A DNA stretch of 64,000 nt from Melioribacteraceae bacterium (GTDB taxonomy: Bacteria; Bacteroidota; Ignavibacteria; Ignavibacteriales; Melioribacteraceae). Below the pieces are notes generated by a model. The model saw nothing but the letters and a program-made list of their open reading frames with translations. It did no database searches and had not been told where the DNA came from. The stretch spans positions 62,001 to 126,000 of the forward strand of contig JAEINS010000005.1 of assembly GCA_016342755.1 (NCBI GenBank), in the 5' to 3' direction. The position numbers were made by a program, and so were the translations under genes. Positions 18,683-26,745 of this stretch are shown here, piece after piece (the stretch's first letter is position 1; each line of letters starts with the position of its first letter).

Positions 18683-21460
18683 ATGAAAAATAAAGTATTT
18701 CATGTAATATCAAATACACATTGGGATCGTGAATGGCGTTTCCCTTTTCAAAGAAACAGGCAAATGCTTGTTGATATGATAGATAAAGTTCTTGAGATCT
18801 TAGAAGCAGAGCCTGATTATAAAGCATTCCATTTGGACAGTCAGTCAATTGTACTAAAAGATTATCTCGAAATAAAACCATATAAAAAAGACACTATCAT
18901 AAAATTAGTTAAAGAAAAACGTTTATTAATAGGGCCCTGGTATATTCTACCGGAAGAATTTCAGGTTGGCGGTGAAAACCTAATTAGAAATTTATTGCTT
19001 GGTCATAAAGTTTGTAAAGAAAATGGCGGAGTTTCTAAAATTGGATACTCCCCTTTTTCATGGGGACAAATTGCTCAATTACCCCAGCTTTATAAAGAGT
19101 TTGGCGTTGATTTAATAATGTTTTATAGAGGTGTTAATTCTAAAGACAGTAAAAAAGCTGAGTTTTTATGGGAAGGCGCGGATGGTACAAAAGCTATCAC
19201 TTCCAGGTTCTCAACAATGCCAAGATATAATTTTTATTTCTATATCTACCGCCCGGTAATTCATAACGAAGGATTTTACGATGTAGAGTATAAATGGGAT
19301 CGTGGCGGTACACCATTTCATTTTTCTGACAATCAATTAGTTAATGAGGATTATTTCATTATCAATCCGGCTGACCAGTATTTTAAGGAAAATATAAAAC
19401 CGCAGGTTAAACAAATAATTAAAGATCAGGTTAAAGACTTTACAACTGATCATGTAATATGGATGGAAGGACATGATTCCAGCGGTCCTAATATTAAAAC
19501 TGCCAGAATCATAAAAGATATTAAAGAAATGATGCCGGAAGTAAATGTTGTTCACAGCACTTTAGAAGATTATGCAAAGGCAATCTATGAATCTGTTGAT
19601 GTAGAAAAACTTAAACTTGTAAAAGGTGAAAGACGAAGTGCTCAATTCGATCTAAGAAGTGGAAACATGTATGGATACACTACTTCGGCACGGATGTACC
19701 TTAAACAAAAAAATTATGCGAGCGAAAAATGGCTTCAGTTTTATGCTGAACCGTTTAACGTAATCTCAGGTTTATTAGGAAGAGATATAATAGACAATTA
19801 CTTAGATATAGCTTGGGAATATGTCATCCAGAACTCGGCACATGATTCTATCGGCGGATGCAGCCTGGATGAAATTCATGACGACATGATGAACAGATAT
19901 AAACAATCTATAGAAATATCTAAAGGTGTTTTTGAAAGATCCGCAAAACACATTATTAATAATATAGATACAAGTAGCCTAAGTGAAAAACATCCGTCCA
20001 GCACTGAGGAAATCTTCGTCACGGCAATAAACCCGAATAATTTTAAGAGGGATGAAATTGTTGAAGCATTCATCGATATCCCAAAAGATTTAGATAAAAA
20101 ATCATTCTCAATAATTGATGAAGATGGAAATGAAATTGAATATCAGTTAGTCGGAAAGTTTCCCGTACAACCAGTACTTGAGCAAATGATAGACAGACCA
20201 ATGTATTTTGAGATGATTAGATATAAGGCTTATTTAAATCTAAAAAACATTCCTAATGTTGGATATAAGGTTTTTAAAGTTATTCCAAAAAATATAAAAA
20301 CAAATAATTCTGATATTCTTATAAAAGAGATAAAAAAATCAGTAATAATTGAAAATGAAAATCTTAAAATAAAGATTAATAAAAACGGGACTTTTAATTT
20401 ATCAGACAAAATAAATGATATCCACTTTAAGAATCTTGGATATTTTTATGATGAAGGTGAAGCCGGACATGCATGGGTTAATGAACCTGTAAAACCTATT
20501 ATTACTACACTAAAATCAGATGCGAAAATTGAGATATTAGAATCTGGCAATTTGATTTCAAAATGCAGAATAAAACATGTGATTGAAATTCAGCCAACTT
20601 TACAGGAAAGAAAATTAAATTCGAAGAAAAAAGTTAAAATCCCAATTGAGCTTGAATTAACTTTAGCAAAAAACTCTAAGCGAATAGATCTCAAAGTCTC
20701 AGTTGATAATAAAGCTGAAAGTCACAGGTTGAGGATTATGTTCCCTACAAATCTTGATGCAAAATTTTCGTATGGAGAGGGACAATTTGATGTAGTAGAA
20801 AGAACATTAAACAGACCGGATACAAAGGACTGGATTGAGCAGCCGATGTATGATTATCCTATGCATCATTTTGTTGATATTACTGACAAAAAACATGGTG
20901 CGGCTGTTTTAGTCAATGGCTTAAAGGAATATGAAGTATTAGCCGACGCAAAGAAAACAATTGCAATTACACTTTTCAGATCCTTTGAATTTATAATTGC
21001 GCCAAGTTCCCGGCAAGATTACACACATCAGAAAGGCTCTCAATGTCTTGGCTCCCAAGAATTTGAGATGGCATTTTATCCTCATAGTGGAAACTGGATA
21101 AAAGGAAGTGTTTACGAAGAAGCTTTAAACTTTAATAACCATATTAGTTTAGTACAGCACGGAGCTGCGCAAGGCACGCTTCCAACAACTTTATCATTCT
21201 TAAAAATTGATAATAAAAACATTGTGATAAGCTCGTTAAAAAAACCGGAAGATGAAACAAAAGACAGCTATATATTAAGAATATTTAACCCAACCGATAA
21301 AAAAGCAGATGGAATAATTTCAATGTTTACTGAAATAAAATCTGTTACGGAATTATCATTGGAAGAACTAAATAAGAATGAAGTTATACTAAATAGTAAA
21401 AATTCGTTTAAAACTGAGTTAAATAAAAAAGAAATAAAAACTTATAGAATAAAATTCTAG
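18683..21460 (+). CDS. GH38-like alpha-mannosidase homologue with altered nucleophile motif
   Basis: ATG at 18683 follows AAGGAT with good spacing and gives 925 residues. HVISNTHWDREW (His13, Asp15) is the zinc-binding opening of GH38, and QNSAHDSIGGCSLDEIHDDM is the conserved later His motif. The nucleophile region of GH38 normally reads PDxFG; here it reads SPFSWGQIAQLPQ, with Phe125 (codon 19055-19057) where Asp is expected. Middle and C-terminal beta domains follow as usual. There is no signal peptide, so it is cytoplasmic. Either this is a subgroup with a displaced catalytic residue or the protein is not a classical retaining mannosidase. The family call is firm; the activity is open. 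Confidence 0.85.
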   Translation: MKNKVFHVISNTHWDREWRFPFQRNRQMLVDMIDKVLEILEAEPDYKAFHLDSQSIVLKDYLEIKPYKKDTIIKLVKEKRLLIGPWYILPEEFQVGGENLIRNLLLGHKVCKENGGVSKIGYSPFSWGQIAQLPQLYKEFGVDLIMFYRGVNSKDSKKAEFLWEGADGTKAITSRFSTMPRYNFYFYIYRPVIHNEGFYDVEYKWDRGGTPFHFSDNQLVNEDYFIINPADQYFKENIKPQVKQIIKDQVKDFTTDHVIWMEGHDSSGPNIKTARIIKDIKEMMPEVNVVHSTLEDYAKAIYESVDVEKLKLVKGERRSAQFDLRSGNMYGYTTSARMYLKQKNYASEKWLQFYAEPFNVISGLLGRDIIDNYLDIAWEYVIQNSAHDSIGGCSLDEIHDDMMNRYKQSIEISKGVFERSAKHIINNIDTSSLSEKHPSSTEEIFVTAINPNNFKRDEIVEAFIDIPKDLDKKSFSIIDEDGNEIEYQLVGKFPVQPVLEQMIDRPMYFEMIRYKAYLNLKNIPNVGYKVFKVIPKNIKTNNSDILIKEIKKSVIIENENLKIKINKNGTFNLSDKINDIHFKNLGYFYDEGEAGHAWVNEPVKPIITTLKSDAKIEILESGNLISKCRIKHVIEIQPTLQERKLNSKKKVKIPIELELTLAKNSKRIDLKVSVDNKAESHRLRIMFPTNLDAKFSYGEGQFDVVERTLNRPDTKDWIEQPMYDYPMHHFVDITDKKHGAAVLVNGLKEYEVLADAKKTIAITLFRSFEFIIAPSSRQDYTHQKGSQCLGSQEFEMAFYPHSGNWIKGSVYEEALNFNNHISLVQHGAAQGTLPTTLSFLKIDNKNIVISSLKKPEDETKDSYILRIFNPTDKKADGIISMFTEIKSVTELSLEELNKNEVILNSKNSFKTELNKKEIKTYRIKF

Positions 21461-21468
21461 GAAAAGAA

Positions 21469-23118
21469 ATGAAGAAAATTTTACTTTTTATTTTAATAGG
21501 ATTCACTTTATCGTCTGCGCAGAATATAAACTGGTCTGAAATAACACCGGATTATAACTTGCCAGACGGCGTTAAATTATATGAAGGTGAAAGAAGTTCA
21601 CCCTCACTAAAAATATTTTACTACGATGTTGATTTAAATAATCCTGATATAGCAATCAGACCTTACATTAGCAGTTCAATTAAGACTGTACCCAAATTTG
21701 TTAAATCAGTTGGCGCTTACGGAGCTGTTAACGGAGGCTATTTTGCTACCGGAACTTCAAACTCCTTTTCTTCTGTGGTTTATCCAGGAGAAGTGAAATC
21801 TCAAAATGTAAAATCGTTAACACGTAATTCTAAATCATATCCGTTAATGAGAAGTTTCTTTAGTATGAAAAAAAACGGTTCATTATCGGTGGACTGGATT
21901 TATCATTTTGGAGCTGATATAAGTGATATTTACAAGTTTAATACACCAATGAACTACGTGGATAATGATCCTACTCCTAAAATCGCGCCACAAAAAACTG
22001 ACGGTGAACCTTACGACAGCTTATTACTTGGAATTGGAGGAGCACCAACTTTGGTGAAAGACAGTTCAGTAATGGTAACTTATAATGAAGAAATAATGTG
22101 GGGTTCCGGAGTTGGAAATACTAACAGTGATCCGAGAACAGCTGTTGGTTATACAGCTAATAATCATGTTATAATGATTGTTGCAAACGGCAGATCCGGA
22201 GAATCACAAGGTGTTAGTTTGCCAGAACTTGCTGAAATTATGCTTGGCCTTGGATGTATTGAAGCGATGAATCTTGATGGGGGCGGTTCAAGTCAGCTTG
22301 CAGCCGGAGATGAATATGTTAGTATACCTTCAGAAAGACCTGTCCCGACAATTTTGGCTATTGTACATAAAGATTCATTAAACTTACCAAAAGAAAAAAC
22401 TTTTGAAAAAGTTATTGATACCGGCGATGACGACGCAATTGAAACTGGTTCGGGATGGTTTGAAACCGCGAATGCCGGCTTCTATGGCGAAACAAAATCT
22501 TTATTGCACCCTTTAGGAAACGGTGATAATTATTTTGAAATAAAACCTAATTTACCGGGATCTGCCAAATACGAAGTTTATGGATGGTGGGTTGCTTCAT
22601 CTAATAGATGCAAAGACACACCACACATTATAAACCATGCAAATGGAACTGATACTGTTTTTATTGATCAGACAATAAACGGAAGTACATGGACATTAAT
22701 TGGCTCATATAATTTTAATGGGGATTCATCAGAGTCAGTTATAATCTCAGATTTTGGAACTCAGGGAGATTTCATTGTTGCCGATGCGGTTCGCTTTGTA
22801 TCCTTCGAAGAAATTGATGTTACTGATATTGGGAAAAAAAATAGATCACTTCCCTTTAAACACAGACTCTCTCAAAATTATCCTAATCCTTTTAATCCTT
22901 CAACTAAAATAAAGTTCACTGTATTCAAAGGAAACAGAGTAAACTTAAAAGTGTTTGATATGCTTGGTAAAGAAATAAAAATATTAGTGGATGAATACAA
23001 ATCCGCAGGCGACTATTCAATTAATTTTAATGCGTCAGGATTAACCAGCGGATTATATTTCTATAGAATTAATATTGGAGATTATTCAAATACAAAAGTA
23101 ATGGCTTTGCTAAAATAA
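21469..23118 (+). CDS. Secreted NAGPA-type phosphodiester glycosidase with T9SS tail
   Basis: The protein has 549 residues. MKKILLFILIGFTLSSAQ is the signal peptide. Residues of about 80-300 are the phosphodiester glycosidase domain (NGGYFATG, DPRTAVGYTANNHVIMIV, EAMNLDGGGSSQL). This family includes the mammalian uncovering enzyme, which removes GlcNAc from GlcNAc-1-phospho-6-mannose. Residues of about 310-445 resemble a golvesin/xanthan-lyase-type beta domain (GSGWFETANAGFYGETKS, DFIVADAVRFVS). The end (LSQNYPNPFNPSTKIKFTVF ... GLYFYRINIG) is a type A sorting domain. It is the only exported protein of the rightward arm, so it probably works at the surface on a phosphodiester-linked or alpha-linked amino sugar. 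Confidence 0.85.
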   Translation: MKKILLFILIGFTLSSAQNINWSEITPDYNLPDGVKLYEGERSSPSLKIFYYDVDLNNPDIAIRPYISSSIKTVPKFVKSVGAYGAVNGGYFATGTSNSFSSVVYPGEVKSQNVKSLTRNSKSYPLMRSFFSMKKNGSLSVDWIYHFGADISDIYKFNTPMNYVDNDPTPKIAPQKTDGEPYDSLLLGIGGAPTLVKDSSVMVTYNEEIMWGSGVGNTNSDPRTAVGYTANNHVIMIVANGRSGESQGVSLPELAEIMLGLGCIEAMNLDGGGSSQLAAGDEYVSIPSERPVPTILAIVHKDSLNLPKEKTFEKVIDTGDDDAIETGSGWFETANAGFYGETKSLLHPLGNGDNYFEIKPNLPGSAKYEVYGWWVASSNRCKDTPHIINHANGTDTVFIDQTINGSTWTLIGSYNFNGDSSESVIISDFGTQGDFIVADAVRFVSFEEIDVTDIGKKNRSLPFKHRLSQNYPNPFNPSTKIKFTVFKGNRVNLKVFDMLGKEIKILVDEYKSAGDYSINFNASGLTSGLYFYRINIGDYSNTKVMALLK

Positions 23119-23227
23119 ATGAATCACCTATGTGTTCTGGTTCCTTTGCTTTGTTTCATATTATATATAAACCATGGCAAAAAAATAGAGATTAAAAAAT
23201 AATAACTAAAGAATAAGACTATTCAAT

Positions 23228-24397
23228 ATGAATAAAACTGAGATTGTAACTTTAAAAAATGAATTTGAAAATGAACTTTATGGTTCGGTCATTCCCTTCT
23301 GGATTAATCATTCCATTGATAATGTTAATGGCGGGTATTACAATCACCTGGATAAGGATGGAAGCATATACGATAAAACGAAGAATACCTGGCTTTTAGG
23401 AAGACAAGTCTGGATGTTCAGTAAGTTATTTAGACAAAACCAAACTGAAAAAAAATATTTAGAAATAGCAAAAATTGGTGCGGATTTTTTGTTAAATAAC
23501 GCAAAGACAAATGAAGGCAGAGTTTACTTTTCGCTTACTGAAAAAGGAGCTCCGGTAAGTATTCAAAGAAAAATATTTTCAGAATGCTTTTATGCCCTTG
23601 GATTATCAGAGTATGGAAAAGTTTCGGGAGACGACCGGTTCATTAAAGAAGCTAAATATATGATGGGAAATATTTGGGAATTAATTGAATCGCCTGAAAA
23701 ATTGGGTCGCCCGGTTTATAACGGTACTCCTAAATTAAGCTCGCTTGCAATACCAATGATTATGTTAAATCTAATTGAAGAGATTGCTGAAAATGATTTT
23801 TCATCATACTCTAAGGAAATAGATTCATGTTTAAAAAAAATCAGACTCCATTATTATGAGGGAATGTTAATAGAAAATATCGGTGAAGACGGGAAATTGC
23901 ACGATTCTTCTTCCGGCAGATTATTGAATCCCGGTCATGCAATAGAAGCAGGATGGTTTTTGATTCATTGGGCGCAAAAATTAAAAAACAAGGAATTACT
24001 AAATTTTTCTTCTGATATAATACGTAATACTTTTTTACGAGGCTGGGATAATGAGTTCGGAGGAATTTATTATTTTCTCGATATCGAGGAAAAATCACCG
24101 ATTCAGCTTGAGTGGGATATGAAATTATGGTGGCCTCACTGTGAATCGCTCTACGCGTTTTTGTTATTGTACAGCATTACAAAAAGAGAAGATGATTGGA
24201 AAAATTTCATAAAAGTGAAGGAATATACATTCAATAAATTTCCGGATAAGAAAAATGGTGAATGGTTTGGATATTTAAACAGGCGTGGAGAAATTACTCA
24301 CAGATTTAAGGGCGGACCCTATAAAGGATGTTTTCATGTACCCAGAGCTTTATTGTTGTCTATTAACATACTCGAAAAACTTACAGAAGAAAATTAG
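23228..24397 (+). CDS. AGE-family N-acylglucosamine 2-epimerase / sugar isomerase
   Basis: The protein has 389 residues, the normal length for the (alpha/alpha)6-barrel AGE family, with no signal peptide. Recognisable blocks are NVNGGYYNHLDKDG, KNTWLLGRQVWMFSKL, LLNPGHAIEAGWFLIHWA and YKGCFHVPRALLL. The two blocks near residues 238 and 372 carry the His pair used in catalysis by family members. Relatives interconvert GlcNAc and ManNAc, cellobiose and glucosyl-mannose, or mannose and fructose. It is preceded by 109 bp without a gene and followed 9 bp later by the DUF4434-like gene. With a mannosidase-like and a GlcNAc-phosphodiesterase-like gene nearby, a ManNAc/GlcNAc or mannose role is likely. 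Confidence 0.85.
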   Translation: MNKTEIVTLKNEFENELYGSVIPFWINHSIDNVNGGYYNHLDKDGSIYDKTKNTWLLGRQVWMFSKLFRQNQTEKKYLEIAKIGADFLLNNAKTNEGRVYFSLTEKGAPVSIQRKIFSECFYALGLSEYGKVSGDDRFIKEAKYMMGNIWELIESPEKLGRPVYNGTPKLSSLAIPMIMLNLIEEIAENDFSSYSKEIDSCLKKIRLHYYEGMLIENIGEDGKLHDSSSGRLLNPGHAIEAGWFLIHWAQKLKNKELLNFSSDIIRNTFLRGWDNEFGGIYYFLDIEEKSPIQLEWDMKLWWPHCESLYAFLLLYSITKREDDWKNFIKVKEYTFNKFPDKKNGEWFGYLNRRGEITHRFKGGPYKGCFHVPRALLLSINILEKLTEEN

Positions 24398-24406
24398 GAC
24401 GCAGAT

Positions 24407-25306
24407 ATGAAAATCACCGGAACTTTTTTAGATGAAATAAGTCACGACATCCCTTCTGCTAACTGGGGTAAAGAAGATTGGGCAAATGAATTTAAAGTTA
24501 TGAAAAGTGTTGGCATTGATACTGTGATACTGATCAGATCTGGATATAAGGATAAAATAACATTCAATTCAAAAACTTTAAGTAAACACCAGGCTATGAG
24601 ACCAGCTTATACTGACCTTGTTGATTTATTTTTAAATGAGGCAGAAAAAAATTCAATGGACTTTTATTTTGGCATGTACGATTCTGGTAAATATTGGCAC
24701 GAAGGAAAACATGATAAAGAAATTGATTTAAATCTTGCTCTGGCTGAAGAAGTGATGGAAAAATATGGTCATAGAAAAGCATTTAAAGGCTGGTACTTAA
24801 GTCACGAGTTTGAAGAATACAATGAAGGACAGTTACGTCTTTATGAAAAACTGGCTGTTAGATTAAAAGAATTTAATCAAAGTTCAATTATGATGTCGCC
24901 ATATATAAAAGGCCGCCTCCAGTTTGAAAAACCTATAACTCCGATGGAACATGAAAAAATGTGGTCTCAAATTTTTTCTTCTTTAGAAGGGAAAGTAGAT
25001 ATATGTGCTTTTCAGGACGGTCAGGTGGATTTTCTTGAACTACAGGCATTTATGGAGATTAATAAAAAACTAGCTGATAAATATTCAATTACTTCATGGT
25101 CAAATGTTGAAACCTTTGAACGGGGAATGCCCATAAACTTTTTACCTATAAATTGGAATAATCTGAGATACAAATTAGAAGTGGCAGAAAAAGTAGGTGT
25201 TGATAAAATTATAACATTTGAATTCTCTCATTTTCTAAGTCCGCATTCTGTTTATCCGGCAGCTCACAATTTATTTAACCGATATAAAGAATGGATTACT
25301 AAATAG
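24407..25306 (+). CDS. DUF4434-like TIM-barrel protein
   Basis: The protein has 299 residues and no signal peptide. It begins MKITGTFLDEISHDIPSANW, then KVMKSVGIDTVILIRSGY, FYFGMYDSGKYWHEG, KGWYLSHEFEEYNEGQL and VDICAFQDGQVDF. These are alternating beta-strand and acidic-loop motifs of a glycosidase-like (beta/alpha)8 barrel of the DUF4434 type. Acidic residues in SHEFEE and QDG are candidate active-site groups. It follows AGGA and ends the rightward operon, only 6 bp before the stop of the convergent RRM gene. Its role in glycan breakdown is inferred from fold and context. Confidence 0.65.
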   Translation: MKITGTFLDEISHDIPSANWGKEDWANEFKVMKSVGIDTVILIRSGYKDKITFNSKTLSKHQAMRPAYTDLVDLFLNEAEKNSMDFYFGMYDSGKYWHEGKHDKEIDLNLALAEEVMEKYGHRKAFKGWYLSHEFEEYNEGQLRLYEKLAVRLKEFNQSSIMMSPYIKGRLQFEKPITPMEHEKMWSQIFSSLEGKVDICAFQDGQVDFLELQAFMEINKKLADKYSITSWSNVETFERGMPINFLPINWNNLRYKLEVAEKVGVDKIITFEFSHFLSPHSVYPAAHNLFNRYKEWITK

Positions 25307-25312
25307 AATTAT

Positions 25313-25555
25313 TTAATTAAAAACAGCGGAAGAGGGAAATACACTAATCTCCCTTCCCGCAACAATTTTTCCATCAAGTTCATCTATTGCTTCAAAAGCC
25401 TGCTTTTCTTCCGGCATGCTAATAATTGCCGATGCTCCATAAATATCATTATATTCTGAAAGAATTACATGTTCTACAACACCATATCTTGAAAAATATT
25501 TTTTTAGAATATGTCTGGTAATTTCCCTGGCAATATTTTCAACAATAATTTTCAT
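25313..25555 (-). CDS. RRM RNA-binding protein (short, copy 1)
   Basis: This is an 80-residue single RRM domain. It opens MKIIVENIAREITRHILKKY, corresponding to the RNP2 strand, then VVEHVILSEYNDIYGASAIIS, corresponding to RNP1, and ends ELDGKIVAGREISVFPSSA. It aligns throughout with the product of the adjacent gene at 25667-25912. Both RNP motifs are weakened: Ile replaces the usual Tyr in RNP2 and the RNP1 aromatics are absent. Bacterial RRM proteins of this size bind RNA, often under cold or stress conditions. It lies at the 3' end of a leftward group of small genes. Confidence 0.8.
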   Translation of the reverse strand: MKIIVENIAREITRHILKKYFSRYGVVEHVILSEYNDIYGASAIISMPEEKQAFEAIDELDGKIVAGREISVFPSSAVFN

Positions 25556-25666
25556 ATTCTTCTCATTTAATATTTAAGGTTCCATAATAATCGTAATTAT
25601 AATTATTGCTTTATATCAATAAACTTGAATTGATGTTTTTTAACACAGCTTTAACTGTGCAATTTA

Positions 25667-25912
25667 TTATTCTACCCCTTCCATTACAGATGAGTATACA
25701 GTAATCTGTCTTCCACTTAATTTAGTGCCATTAAGTTTTTCTATAGCTTCCAGTGCCTTCTTATCTTCGGGCATTTCTATTATTGCCATTGCTCCATATT
25801 TATCGAAATATTTAGAAATATGTATAAGTTCTACAAAACCAAACTTTGAGAATAAGTTCTTAATTTCTAACTCTGTAACTTCTGATGATATATTCTCAAC
25901 ATATATTTTCAT
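25667..25912 (-). CDS. RRM RNA-binding protein (short, copy 2)
   Basis: This is an 81-residue single RRM domain: MKIYVENISSEVTELEIKNL (RNP2 with Tyr), FGFVELIHISKYFDKYGAMA (RNP1 region lacking the aromatic pair), then EDKKALEAIEKLNGTKLSGR. It is the tandem duplicate of the gene at 25313-25555 and the better preserved of the two at RNP2. Upstream lie two small genes and then the response-regulator gene with its palindrome, so control by that two-component system is possible. Confidence 0.82.
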   Translation of the reverse strand: MKIYVENISSEVTELEIKNLFSKFGFVELIHISKYFDKYGAMAIIEMPEDKKALEAIEKLNGTKLSGRQITVYSSVMEGVE

Positions 25913-25941
25913 TTAGAACCTCTATCTTTGTTAACTATATC

Positions 25942-26319
25942 TTAATTTTCATCTTCATCAGTTTCTTCATCAGAATTATCTTCTATGAAGATGGAGACTG
26001 ATTTTTCATTACATAAATCGATGCTGTTAATTACATACTCGTTAAAATCTTTATCTTTTACCATTATGTCCCAAAAACATTCTTCATTTAATTCAATATT
26101 TACATACATACTGTCATTCGCTTTTAGAATCTGATCATTTAAATCCAAAGGAATCCACTGCTCTACAGATTCCGCTGAGACTAAAATTTCAACAATATCA
26201 AAATCAGAATTATTGATAATTTTCACTTCAGTATTTAACGATTCTGTTAATAAAAAACTTACAAGACTTAGGGATAAAACCATTAAACAGGCAACTTTTA
26301 CTAATTTGAATTTTTGCAT
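25942..26319 (-). CDS. Small exported acidic protein, unknown function
   Basis: I chose the ATG at 26319 because of the strong AAAGGAGAAC site before it; the longer frame from 26352 would overlap the preceding gene. The product has 125 residues with a hydrophobic N-terminal segment (VKVACLMVLSLSLVSFLLTE) that is a signal peptide or membrane anchor. A small beta-rich domain follows, with a single Cys pair (EECFWDIMVKD ... DLCNEKSV) and a very acidic tail (EDNSDEETDEDEN). I do not recognise the family. The two Cys could form a disulfide outside the cytoplasm. Confidence 0.7.
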   Translation of the reverse strand: MQKFKLVKVACLMVLSLSLVSFLLTESLNTEVKIINNSDFDIVEILVSAESVEQWIPLDLNDQILKANDSMYVNIELNEECFWDIMVKDKDFNEYVINSIDLCNEKSVSIFIEDNSDEETDEDEN

Positions 26320-26348
26320 TTTGTTCTCCTTTGTAAATTTTAATTTTC

Positions 26349-26573
26349 TCAATAAGTTAATTCTTTTTCCAGATTTTGTTTTTTTCGGTTATGAATTTGA
26401 AGCCATGTATCTGCATAATCCCAGCCAGTTACCGGATCAAAAACTTCAACTAATTTTAATTTTTCTTTACTGATACCATAATAATCTCCTAAAAATTTTA
26501 CTACTTCATCACCAGAATCAAAGTTGACGATTTTATTGGATTTTGTAAAAACTTTATAACATTTCTTTTTCAT
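26349..26573 (-). CDS. Small protein, unknown function
   Basis: The frame encodes 74 residues, MKKKCYKVFTKSNKIVNFDS onward, with no signal peptide, predicted mixed alpha/beta and rich in Lys and aromatic residues. It starts 8 bases after CAGGTG. It is the first gene of the leftward small-gene group and lies about 150 bp downstream of the palindrome next to the response-regulator gene, so it is the best candidate direct target. I do not recognise the family. The good ribosome-binding site and operon position support that it is real. Confidence 0.6.
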   Translation of the reverse strand: MKKKCYKVFTKSNKIVNFDSGDEVVKFLGDYYGISKEKLKLVEVFDPVTGWDYADTWLQIHNRKKQNLEKELTY

Positions 26574-26724
26574 TTTTTCACCTGTTGTCTAAATTTTAAA
26601 ATACTTTCAAAAGACAAATATTAGTTGCACAAATCAGATACTTTTTAGAATGTTTAAATCAAATTTCAGTGTTTATTAAAAGAAAGTAAATTACCATATA
26701 GGTGGATTTTTGAGGGACAGACGG

Positions 26725-26744
26725 AATACCCCTTAAGGGGTATT
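26725..26744. promoter_or_regulatory. Perfect 20-bp palindrome with NarL-type 7-2-7 layout
   Basis: AATACCCCTTAAGGGGTATT is a perfect palindrome. Its core reads as heptamer TACCCCT, 2 bp, then the inverted heptamer AGGGGTA. That is the 7-2-7 arrangement of NarL/NarP-type sites (heptamer consensus TACYYMT). It begins immediately after the stop codon of a NarL/LuxR-family response-regulator gene (26746) and lies upstream of the leftward gene starting at 26573. A weaker dyad ACC-N5-GGT sits at 26693-26703. A terminator is less likely because the T-run follows it only on the plus strand, and no rightward gene ends here. Confidence 0.65.
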
Positions 26745-26745
26745 T

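Noticed and set aside
25643-25659. Short hairpin CACAG/CTGTG after the second RRM gene.
   Set aside because: The stem is only 5 bp and no U-run follows in the transcribed direction; it is too weak to call a terminator.
25673-25679. Single TACCCCT heptamer upstream of the first RRM gene.
   Set aside because: It is one half-site only, lies within the end of the neighbouring coding sequence and has no inverted partner.
26725-26744. Reading the palindrome as a plain intrinsic terminator of the response-regulator gene.
   Set aside because: The T-run follows only on the plus strand, whereas the gene is transcribed on the minus strand; the NarL-type layout explains it better.
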